Below, in pieces: positions 1 to 4,939 of a DNA stretch of 6,746 nt. This stretch comes from Desulfuromusa sp. (GTDB taxonomy: Bacteria; Desulfobacterota; Desulfuromonadia; Desulfuromonadales; Geopsychrobacteraceae). Location: positions 1 through 6,746 of the forward strand of contig JAOZMV010000079.1 in the NCBI GenBank assembly GCA_029934095.1, written 5' to 3'. Position numbers and translations under genes: made by a program. The notes under the pieces are model-generated. The model did not search any database, was not told where the DNA came from, and was given only the letters and a program-made list of their open reading frames with translations. Positions within the stretch are counted from its first letter, which is position 1, and each line of letters starts with the position of its first letter.

Positions 1-248
1 GCCTTGGACTCGTTGTCCATGTAGACGAACTCAAGCATGTACTTTTTGCCACCGACCTCGAGGCCACCGGCGCCGTTGATATCGGCAAGGTACATTTCAG
101 CAGCGTTTTTTGAGCCTTCGCCGACTTCAGGGATATCGCCGGTCATGGGAATGTTAAAACCAATTTTGATGGTTTGCGCGGCCATGGCTGGTACTGCCAG
201 CATGATGGCAATGCAGGTAATAAAAACTGTGGTCAATAATCGTTTCAT
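1..248 (-). CDS. Branched-chain amino-acid ABC transporter substrate-binding protein, N-terminal part (runs off left edge)
   Basis: The first 82 codons are visible on the minus strand; the rest lies beyond base 1. The start is ATG at 248-246, preceded by a strong Shine-Dalgarno AGGAGG four bases upstream (253-258). The N-terminus is a clear Sec signal peptide: MKRLL, a hydrophobic core to about residue 20, then cleavage after AMA or AA near residues 23-24. The mature start (QTIKIGFNIPMTGDIPEVGE, then a GSKNAAEMYLADING stretch and a GGKKYMLEFVYMDNES stretch) is typical of the Peripla_BP_6/LivJ-LivK type I binding fold, in which the first strand leads into a G-x-x-x-P-x-T-G ligand loop. It would capture branched-chain or related amino acids in the periplasm and hand them to a LivHMGF-type ABC importer, presumably encoded further left. 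Exact substrate cannot be told from this fragment; the Leu/Val/Ile-rich leader peptide just upstream supports branched-chain amino acids. Confidence 0.87.
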   Translation of the reverse strand, partial: MKRLLTTVFITCIAIMLAVPAMAAQTIKIGFNIPMTGDIPEVGEGSKNAAEMYLADINGAGGLEVGGKKYMLEFVYMDNESK

Positions 249-304
249 GGTTCCTCCTCTTGGGTGGTTGATAGAATGATGTTTTACGCAACAATCAAGA
301 AAAA

Positions 305-346
305 TAAAAAGCCACCAGTTGCTTTGACAGTCTTAATTGCTGGTGG
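305..346 (-). terminator. Attenuator-like hairpin plus T-rich tract in the leader of the branched-chain binding protein gene
   Basis: Read on the minus strand, CCACCAG (346-340) pairs perfectly with CTGGTGG (318-312) across a 21-nt loop and is followed at once by CTTTTTATTTTTC. That is the form of an intrinsic terminator. It lies about 60 bases upstream of the binding-protein start codon and 21 bases after the stop of a Leu/Val/Ile-rich leader peptide. No gene upstream on the minus strand needs ending here, so its likely role is premature termination (attenuation). The stem is only 7 bp with a long loop, and I could not find a convincing antiterminator pairing by eye. Confidence 0.6.
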
Positions 347-367
347 AGAATGCTGTTTTCTGTTTTG

Positions 368-403
368 TCACAGTATTTTCTTCGTTAATATAACAACGAG
401 CAT
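368..403 (-). CDS. Putative leader peptide MLVVILTKKIL (branched-chain amino-acid attenuation)
   Basis: An 11-codon reading frame runs from ATG at 403-401 to TGA at 370-368: Met-Leu-Val-Val-Ile-Leu-Thr-Lys-Lys-Ile-Leu. Seven of the ten residues after Met are Leu, Val or Ile, including two AUA isoleucine codons. It sits about 20 bases after the predicted transcription start and ends 21 bases before a terminator-like hairpin that precedes a branched-chain amino-acid binding-protein gene. This is the arrangement of ilv/leu-type leader peptides, where ribosome stalling at codons for the scarce amino acid prevents termination. Weak points: there is no recognisable Shine-Dalgarno, and a short peptide in AT-rich DNA can be hydrophobic by chance. 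The match between residue content and the downstream gene's likely substrate is the main argument. Confidence 0.55.
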   Translation of the reverse strand: MLVVILTKKIL

Positions 404-430
404 ACTAATAATACAAGTCTACAATCGAGC

Positions 431-459
431 ATTATTTTTCATAATGAAAAAAATAACAA
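431..459 (-). promoter_or_regulatory. Predicted sigma-70 promoter for the leader and binding-protein gene
   Basis: On the minus strand, TTGTTA (459-454, four of six matches to the -35 consensus) is separated by 17 bases from AATAAT (436-431, five of six matches to the -10). Transcription would start near 424, giving a short untranslated stretch before the leader-peptide ATG at 403. The region is very AT-rich, so chance matches are likely, but spacing and position fit the leader well. Confidence 0.5.
435..451. repeat. 17-bp palindrome lying within the predicted promoter spacer
   Basis: TTTTTCAT (435-442) and ATGAAAAA (444-451) form a perfect 8+8 inverted repeat around a single central base. 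It fills most of the spacer between the predicted -35 and -10 boxes of the minus-strand promoter, where a dimeric repressor could block polymerase. It is low-complexity sequence, so it may be coincidental; no regulator is identifiable. Confidence 0.3.
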
Positions 460-548
460 CTGTTTTATCGTTATCATTTTCTCAGAAAGATGAGGACTCA
501 GGGGCAGATCTTGTTTGTGGTTGATTTGTTGGTGAAATATGTATCGAT

Positions 549-578
549 TTGACATATCCTTATTGCTGTCATTTGAAT
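549..578 (+). promoter_or_regulatory. Possible promoter for the DUF134 gene
   Basis: A perfect -35 box TTGACA (549-554) is followed after 18 bases by TTGAAT (573-578, four of six matches to TATAAT). A TGACA/TGTCA inverted pair (550-554 and 567-571) overlaps it and could be an operator half-site pair. The resulting untranslated leader would be about 145 bases. The rest of the stretch from 579 to 731 shows no gene, riboswitch or strong hairpin that I can recognise. Confidence 0.3.
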
Positions 579-731
579 TGTTGTTTTCATACGAGAGAAC
601 ATAACTCGGGTCCGCATGCTGAGTTCTGATTGAGAGCTGGTTGCAGACCCCGATTCCCCTGAAATTTAAATATGGCAGTGCGTGAGAGTTTACCTGTTAC
701 TATCACAGCGGCCCTTTAACTGGAAATAGCT

Positions 732-1019
732 ATGCCCAGACCGAGAAAACCGAGAAGATGCTGCCCCACCAGGCGACCCAATGACCTTATGTTCAAGCCT
801 GCAGGAACCCCCCTCTCCAAGTTGGAAATAGTTGAACTTGATGCCGACGAACTGGAAGCCGTGTCACTTTGTGATCGAGATGCCATGACTCAAGCTGAGG
901 CGGGGGTCGAAATGGGGGTGTCACGGGGGACGATTCAGCGTCTGGTGACCAGCGGCCGGAAAAAAATTGTTGATGCTCTTTTATCGGGACATGCTCTGCA
1001 GATAGAACCGCATGAATGA
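732..1019 (+). CDS. DUF134 (UPF0251) family helix-turn-helix protein
   Basis: This 95-residue protein begins MPRPRKPRRCCP and matches the DUF134/UPF0251 pattern: a basic MPRPRK start, a short Cys/aromatic region ending FKPAG (21-25), a linker (LSKLEIVELDADELEAVSLCD, 28-48), then a sigma-70-region-4-like helix-turn-helix (MTQAEAGVEMGVSRGTIQRL, about 52-71) with a basic recognition-helix tail (GRKKIVDALLSG). The family is around 90-150 residues long, so this one looks complete though short. The molecular role of the family is not established; DNA binding is inferred from the helix-turn-helix. Cys10 and Cys11 are the adjacent pair in the basic N-terminus. The ribosome site is weak (GGAAA, 5-6 bases before ATG). 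It is divergent from the binding-protein gene at 1-248 and has no obvious operon partner; repeat DNA starts right after its stop codon. Confidence 0.85.
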   Translation: MPRPRKPRRCCPTRRPNDLMFKPAGTPLSKLEIVELDADELEAVSLCDRDAMTQAEAGVEMGVSRGTIQRLVTSGRKKIVDALLSGHALQIEPHE

Positions 1020-1099
1020 TGGCGTTGCAAAAAGTCCGCCCTTCGGTGTTGCAGCAGTTTGTCAGGACCTCGACATACATAGGTGTATGCCTTCGCCCC
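1020..1099. repeat. Repeat-like sequence, possibly half of an interrupted inverted repeat
   Basis: This noncoding stretch starts GGCGTTGCAAAAAGTC and contains a small hairpin CATAC (1074-1078)/GTATG (1085-1089) flanked by GTCAGG on the left (1061-1066). The expected closing CCTGAC on the right is replaced by CCCTAGC, exactly where the concentric palindrome at 1100 begins. From memory, sequences of this style occur as dispersed repeats in Desulfuromonadota, but no second copy exists in this window, so the repeat call is an inference. Confidence 0.3.
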
Positions 1100-1245
1100 T
1101 AGCAGGGTGTTGAAAAACGTTTTCGAGGGCTTGAGTGCAAGGCGAAAATTGTCGAAAAAGCGCAGTTTACACCCAGTAAATGAGCATTTTGAGACAATTT
1201 TCAACACAGCAATCGCAACGCAGGTAGTTTTTCAATAGCCTGCTA
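1100..1245. repeat. 146-bp concentric inverted-repeat element (MITE-like or REP-like)
   Basis: Three nested inverted repeats share one centre near 1173. The outer arms are 1100-1118 and 1227-1245 (TAGCAGGGTGTTGAAAAAC against the complement of GTTTTTCAATAGCCTGCTA, 17 of 19 matching). The middle arms are GAAAATTGTC (1144-1153) and GACAATTTTC (1193-1202), perfect. The inner arms are TTTAC (1166-1170) and GTAAA (1176-1180) around a 5-base loop. The whole can fold into one long interrupted hairpin on either strand. There is no open reading frame of note inside and no transposase. TA dinucleotides bound both ends, which would fit TA-target insertion but are also part of the inverted repeat. It is best read as a non-autonomous mobile element or a dispersed palindromic repeat; it might also end transcription from the DUF134 gene. 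Confidence 0.65.
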
Positions 1246-1296
1246 AAAAACTACTACGCCTTGATGGGCCAATTTTTTGTTTAGCCATCAGTCGCG

Positions 1297-1302
1297 TATA
1301 AT
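1297..1302 (+). promoter_or_regulatory. Predicted -10 box for the asparaginase-like gene
   Basis: A perfect TATAAT lies at 1297-1302, 28 bases before the GTG start at 1331, so transcription would begin near 1309. No good -35 is present; the region 17 bases upstream is a T-run. A TGATGG (1262-1267)/CCATCA (1285-1290) inverted pair sits just upstream and could be an operator, though six base pairs is weak evidence. Confidence 0.4.
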
Positions 1303-1330
1303 GTTTAGCAGTTTTTCCCAGGAGATTGCC

Positions 1331-1819
1331 GTGCAGATTGAAATTATGACCACCGGTGGCACGATTGACAAAGTATATTTCGATGCCAAAAGCAGCTTTG
1401 AGATTGGTGCACCGCAGATTGGCGAGGTTCTGGGTGATGCGAATCTGACGATTGATTATCAAATTACACCGCTGCTACGCAAAGACAGCCTTGATTTGAG
1501 CGATGCCGATCGCGAATTGATTAAAAAAACCGTGAGGGAGAGTTCTGCAGAGAAGATTGTGATTACCCACGGAACCGACACGATGATCAAAACGGCTGAA
1601 TATCTGCGGGGTATTGCTGGGAAAACTATCGTACTGACCGGATCTATGCAGCCAGCCAGGTTTCGTTTTACCGATGCCATCTACAATATAGCCAGTGCTA
1701 TTACTGCCGTGCAGTTACTCCCGGAAGGGGCCTGGATTGCTATGAATGGAAAGATCTTTGATCCGGCCAAGTTACAAAAAAATGTTGATATGAACCGCTT
1801 TGAGATTATTGAAGCTTAA
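1331..1819 (+). CDS. Short single-domain asparaginase-like protein
   Basis: The protein has 162 residues. I chose the GTG at 1331 because AGGAG (1320-1324) lies six bases before it and the family begins directly with the first strand (MQIEIMTTGGTID). The hallmark asparaginase motifs are present: TTGGTI with the likely nucleophile Thr11, and THGTDTM (79-85) with Thr82-Asp83 of the second catalytic triad. Lys150 in the stretch MNGKIFDPAKLQKN lines up by eye with the catalytic Lys162 of E. coli AnsB. It ends there: full asparaginases are about 320-350 residues, so the whole C-terminal domain is missing. The Tyr25 position of AnsB appears to be Phe23 here, and the Ser58 position falls in an RKDS segment, so the substrate pocket differs. 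Hydrolysis of asparagine to aspartate and ammonia is the family reaction, but activity of this short form is not assured. No signal peptide; cytoplasmic. No obvious intrinsic terminator follows (a T-run at 1852-1858 has no stem). Confidence 0.82.
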   Translation: MQIEIMTTGGTIDKVYFDAKSSFEIGAPQIGEVLGDANLTIDYQITPLLRKDSLDLSDADRELIKKTVRESSAEKIVITHGTDTMIKTAEYLRGIAGKTIVLTGSMQPARFRFTDAIYNIASAITAVQLLPEGAWIAMNGKIFDPAKLQKNVDMNRFEIIEA

Positions 1820-1925
1820 CGCCGCTTACACACAAGAATGTTACTGCTCCCTTTTTTTATTCCGCATACTCTGGTCAGAGGTTCTTAAGCTTTTCTTCAG
1901 CAGAGGTAGAAATTTTCTAAAAGGT

Positions 1926-1934
1926 TGTTATAAT
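1926..1934 (+). promoter_or_regulatory. Extended -10 promoter for the TAXI binding-protein gene
   Basis: TG at 1926-1927, one base, then a perfect TATAAT at 1929-1934 form an extended -10 element, which can work without a good -35. The best -35 position upstream is poor. Transcription would start near 1941, about 50 bases before the ATG at 1991. A 13-bp palindrome TAGAAATTTTCTA lies about 20 bases upstream and could bind a regulator. Confidence 0.5.
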
Positions 1935-1990
1935 TATCTGTATCTGCTCCGGAAATCGGTGCCATGGATAGCTTTTATAAGGAGGTCGCA

Positions 1991-2992
1991 ATGCTGACTG
2001 AAAAGTACACTCGGGATGTTTCGAGATTTTTATTCCTTCAGCGGATGTACATTAGCTGTTTATTTCTGCTTGTTGGTGTCATTGCAATTCCCCTTTCGGC
2101 TCAGGCTTTCGATATCCGTTTAGGGACAGAAGCCCCAGGTTCATTCTCTTATTTTAGTGGTCGGATCCTTTGTCGGCTGATTAACACCCAGGTGGAAGAT
2201 GTGAATTGTCATCAGGTTCCGATGGTTGATGATGTCGACAATCTCACCAATTTACAGGGGGGATCTCTGGACGTCAGTCTGGTCGATTCACGGATGTTGT
2301 TTAATGCAATCAATAAATCCGGGAATTTCAAGTTTCTGGATATCAGCTATGAAAACATCCGTGCTCTTGCCCCGCTGTATGATGTCCCCATTACCCTGAT
2401 TGTTCGTAATGATGCCGGGATCGATTCATTGGCTGATCTGAAAGGGACCAGGATCAATGCAGGAACCCCTGGGTCGCTTCAGTATCAGGCGATGACCACA
2501 ATACTGAAAGCAAAAAAATGGTCGAGAAAAGATTTTAGCATGGTGGGAGACCTCCCCCCAATCAAGTCACAGGATACCAAGGCCTTTTGCTACGGAACTA
2601 TGCAAGCCATGGTGTATATCGGTATTCACCCCGATTTTTCTTTGCGGCGGTTGCTGAAAACCTGTAATGGCGAGTTGATGAATATGGATGACAGCGATAT
2701 TAACAGCCTGGTCAGTGACCATCCGGAATTCTGGAAAATCGAGCTTGCAGTCGGCACTTATCCTTCTCAGACTGAGAAGGTCGTTACCTTCGGTACCCGT
2801 GCTATGCTGGTTGCTTCCAGCGACCTTGATGAAGAAACAGTTTACAAGATTATTGAGGTGATTGATAAAAACAAGAAACGATTCGTGTTGTCTCACCCGG
2901 CATTGTCTCTATTTTCTGTGGAGACGGCTCAAAAGAGTGCCACCGGGATAAACCTTCATCCCGGTTCGGCCAGGTATTTTTCTGAGCATTAA
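1991..2992 (+). CDS. TAXI family TRAP transporter solute-binding subunit
   Basis: The 333-residue protein is a periplasmic binding protein of the TAXI (TRAP-associated extracytoplasmic immunogenic) family. I start it at ATG 1991 because AAGGAGG (1979-1985) sits five bases upstream; an in-frame ATG at 1964 lacks such a site. The signal peptide has an unusually long charged n-region (residues 1-18), a hydrophobic core (about 20-34) and likely cleavage after SAQA (36-39). The mature chain shows family features: LGTEAPGSFSYFSGRI (44-59), a LVDS segment (97-100), APLYDVPITLIVR (127-139), DLKGTRINAGTPGS (149-162) and a C-terminal HPGSARYF (323-330). Relatives bind small organic acids or amino acids such as glutamate, but the ligand here is unknown. 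Four cysteines in the mature part (61, 73, 200, 225) could form disulfides. No TRAP membrane subunit lies nearby in this window; the next gene converges on it. Confidence 0.87.
   Translation: MLTEKYTRDVSRFLFLQRMYISCLFLLVGVIAIPLSAQAFDIRLGTEAPGSFSYFSGRILCRLINTQVEDVNCHQVPMVDDVDNLTNLQGGSLDVSLVDSRMLFNAINKSGNFKFLDISYENIRALAPLYDVPITLIVRNDAGIDSLADLKGTRINAGTPGSLQYQAMTTILKAKKWSRKDFSMVGDLPPIKSQDTKAFCYGTMQAMVYIGIHPDFSLRRLLKTCNGELMNMDDSDINSLVSDHPEFWKIELAVGTYPSQTEKVVTFGTRAMLVASSDLDEETVYKIIEVIDKNKKRFVLSHPALSLFSVETAQKSATGINLHPGSARYFSEH
2942..2965 (+). other. Perfect hairpin inside the 3' end of the TAXI coding region
   Basis: ACCGGGAT (2942-2949) and ATCCCGGT (2958-2965) form a perfect 8-bp stem with an 8-base loop, about 27 bases before the stop codon. 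It could stabilise the mRNA 3' end or add to termination together with the hairpin at 3001-3049. It encodes ordinary family residues (TGINLHPG), so it may be incidental. Confidence 0.3.
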
Positions 2993-3000
2993 TGGGTAGG

Positions 3001-3049
3001 AACCCCGGAGTCAAAACTCCACTGTGATAGGCGTTTTGATTCCGGGTTT
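3001..3049. terminator. Shared hairpin between convergent genes (probable bidirectional terminator)
   Basis: Arms at 3001-3017 (AACCCCGGAGTCAAAAC) and 3033-3049 (GTTTTGATTCCGGGTTT) pair over 17 positions with one mismatch and one G-T, around a 15-base loop. It fills the gap between the TAXI stop (2992) and the aapP stop, and its right arm overlaps the aapP TAA at 3048-3050. Neither side has a long T-run, so Rho-independent termination may be partial; the position between convergent genes is the main support. Confidence 0.55.
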
Positions 3050-3842
3050 ATAGTATCTGACTTAAGAACAGCTTGGTACGTTCATGCTGAGGATTGTCAA
3101 AGAAAGCATCCGGGCTGTTCTGTTCAACGATCTCACCATCATCCATAAACATCACCCGATCAGCGACACTTTTGGCAAAACCCATCTCGTGAGTCACGAC
3201 CAGCATGGTCATCCCTTCGTCGGCCAGCCCAATCATGACATCAAGAACCTCTTTGATCATCTCCGGGTCAAGGGCTGAGGTTGGTTCGTCAAACAACATC
3301 ACTTGCGGATTCATGCAGAGACTGCGGGCAATAGCGACCCGCTGTTGCTGACCGCCAGAAAGCTGGCCGGGGAATTTTTTTGCCTGTTCAGGAATCTGCA
3401 CTTTTTCCAGGTACATCATGGCAGCTTCTTCGGCCTCTTTCTTGGGTGTTTTACGAACCCAGATCGGACCGAGGGTAAGATTATCAATGATTGTCAAGTG
3501 GGGAAAAAGATTGAAGTGCTGGAAAACCATCCCCACTTCGGCCCGCACTTTTTCGATATTTTTAATATCGTTGGATAGTTCGGTTCCATTGACGATGATC
3601 TGACCACGCTGGTGTTCTTCCAGACGGTTGATACAGCGGATTAAAGTCGATTTTCCGGAACCTGAAGGGCCGCAGATAACAATCTTCTCCTTCGGCATCA
3701 CCTGCAGGTTGATCTCGCTGAGAACATGGAAATCTCCATACCATTTATGCATCCCGATAATTTCAATAATCGGTTTGGTTGCAGACTCAGGGCTAACACT
3801 TTTTTGGGAATCGTTCATGGCAATCTCACTTGTTGTGGACAT
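3048..3842 (-). CDS. aapP: General L-amino-acid ABC transporter ATP-binding protein AapP
   Basis: This 264-residue ATPase powers the AapJQMP importer from the cytoplasmic side. All ABC motifs are intact: Walker [10 protein letters not shown] (58-66), Q-loop Gln108 in [12 protein letters not shown], signature LSGGQQQR (161-168), Walker B VMLFDE (181-186), D-loop SALD (189-192) and switch His218 in VVTHEMGFA. The start of the conserved domain ([14 protein letters not shown]) and the end ([15 protein letters not shown]) are close to AapP/BztD/YhdZ of polar amino-acid uptake systems. The start at 3842 lies three bases after the aapM stop with little Shine-Dalgarno; an in-frame ATG at 3818 (residue 9) with an AGTGAG-like site eight bases upstream is a fair alternative. 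It is the last gene of the operon, and transcription runs into the hairpin at 3001-3049. Confidence 0.95.
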   Translation of the reverse strand: MSTTSEIAMNDSQKSVSPESATKPIIEIIGMHKWYGDFHVLSEINLQVMPKEKIVICGPSGSGKSTLIRCINRLEEHQRGQIIVNGTELSNDIKNIEKVRAEVGMVFQHFNLFPHLTIIDNLTLGPIWVRKTPKKEAEEAAMMYLEKVQIPEQAKKFPGQLSGGQQQRVAIARSLCMNPQVMLFDEPTSALDPEMIKEVLDVMIGLADEGMTMLVVTHEMGFAKSVADRVMFMDDGEIVEQNSPDAFFDNPQHERTKLFLSQIL

Positions 3843-3845
3843 GGT

Positions 3846-4937
3846 TTAATGTCCGGTATGTAGCTCTTTTTCCAATCTACGGCTGTAACTTGACATGGCA
3901 TAACAAAAAACAAAATAAAGGAGTGCCAGAAAAATATAAGCTTCTTTTGAATAGCCGGCCCAGTCGGGATTGGAAAGGGTCACCATTGTTGTTTTCAGGA
4001 CATCGAACAGGGCTATGATAACAACCAGAGAGGTATCTTTAAAGACTGAGAGCAAGATACCGACTGACGGCGGAATAACAATCTTCAGTGCCTGAGGTAA
4101 AATAATCAAGCGCATGGTCTGATAGTAGTTTAAACCGAGGGAGTCGGCAGCTTCATATTGCCCTCTTGGCATGGCTTGCAGGCCGCCACGGACAACTTCG
4201 GCAATATAGGCTGCTGTAAACAGAATAATCGCAACCAGAGCACGTAGAACCTTATCGATAGTTACCCCCTCGGGAAGAAACAGGGGAAACATAATTGAGG
4301 ACATGAACAGCAAGCTGATCAATGGAACTCCGCGGATCATTTCAATGTAGACAACGCAGAGGGTTTTGATTGCCGGCATTTTAGAGCGCCGCCCGAGGGC
4401 CAGAAAAATTCCCATCGGATAGGCAACTACCATGCCGAAAAAAGAGAGGATCAAGGTGAGTGGTAAACCGCTCCACTGTGAAGTTTCGACAACGGGCATG
4501 CCCAGAACCCCGCCAGACATCAATGTCCCCATAACGATCAGGTTGATCAGCCAGAGCCAGGCGAGAGATTTTTTCCAGCGGGAGCGTTCCTTGGAGTAGA
4601 TCACCAGACCGAGCAACAGGACCATCGCCAGAATCGGGCGCCATTCCTGACCTTCCGGGAAAAAACCCAGAATAATGAACCTGAAATTGTGGGGGACGAC
4701 CGACCAGCATGCCCCCTCAATATTGCGACATGCCTCGGCTGAGCTGTTCCAGAGGCTGTCGATAAAGGCCCACTGAAAGACCGGGGGCAGTGTCAGCGCA
4801 AGCATTCCTAACAGAATAAATGTCAGCAGGGAGTTGTACCAGGTACTGAACAGGTTGGTCTTCAGCCAGCCAACAACACCAACATTGCTGCTGGGTGGTT
4901 GCAATTGTGCTCTTTTGGCCGTGGTTGCTTCAGTCAT
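3846..4937 (-). CDS. aapM: General L-amino-acid ABC transporter permease AapM
   Basis: The 363-residue inner-membrane permease belongs to the HisM/GlnP type family and is of the long AapM/BztC form. After a cytoplasmic N-terminus and a first membrane segment (about 35-55) comes a family-typical periplasmic stretch with EACRNIEGACWSV (68-80) and FFPEGQEWRP (92-101), including Cys70 and Cys77. More hydrophobic segments follow at about 101-115, 125-147, 157-181, 205-222, 228-248 and 335-350. The EAA loop that docks onto AapP is clear: YEAADSLGLNYYQTMRLIILPQALKIVIPP (261-290). The start codon lies two bases after the aapQ stop, and its ribosome site GGAGAG is inside the last codons of aapQ, pointing to translational coupling. 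Confidence 0.94.
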   Translation of the reverse strand: MTEATTAKRAQLQPPSSNVGVVGWLKTNLFSTWYNSLLTFILLGMLALTLPPVFQWAFIDSLWNSSAEACRNIEGACWSVVPHNFRFIILGFFPEGQEWRPILAMVLLLGLVIYSKERSRWKKSLAWLWLINLIVMGTLMSGGVLGMPVVETSQWSGLPLTLILSFFGMVVAYPMGIFLALGRRSKMPAIKTLCVVYIEMIRGVPLISLLFMSSIMFPLFLPEGVTIDKVLRALVAIILFTAAYIAEVVRGGLQAMPRGQYEAADSLGLNYYQTMRLIILPQALKIVIPPSVGILLSVFKDTSLVVIIALFDVLKTTMVTLSNPDWAGYSKEAYIFLALLYFVFCYAMSSYSRRLEKELHTGH

Positions 4938-4939
4938 AT

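Noticed and set aside
386..415. An alternative minus-strand promoter, TTGTAT (415-410) with TATATT near 391-386.
   Set aside because: The -35 match is poor and transcription would begin inside or after the leader peptide; the TTGTTA-N17-AATAAT pair further upstream fits better.
305..424. A T-box riboswitch as an explanation for the hairpin before the branched-chain binding-protein gene.
   Set aside because: The conserved T-box antiterminator bulge and specifier-loop motifs are absent and the leader is too short; a peptide leader explains it better.
264..524. An 86-residue plus-strand frame in the divergent spacer.
   Set aside because: No ribosome site, low-complexity AT-rich composition, and it overlaps the better-supported minus-strand promoter, leader peptide and hairpin.
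672..719. A 15-codon frame (MAVRESLPVTITAAL) ending 12 bases before the DUF134 gene.
   Set aside because: There is no ribosome site, no terminator-like hairpin follows, and the residue content shows no bias linked to a pathway; a chance frame is more likely.
1100..1245. A CRISPR array or tRNA-like structure in the repeat region.
   Set aside because: There are no regularly spaced direct repeats and no cloverleaf; the symmetry is purely inverted about one centre.
1277..1330. A longer N-terminus for the asparaginase-like protein starting at TTG 1277 or ATG 1301.
   Set aside because: These starts overlap the predicted -10 box, add residues before the first conserved strand, and lack a ribosome site; GTG 1331 has AGGAG at ideal spacing.
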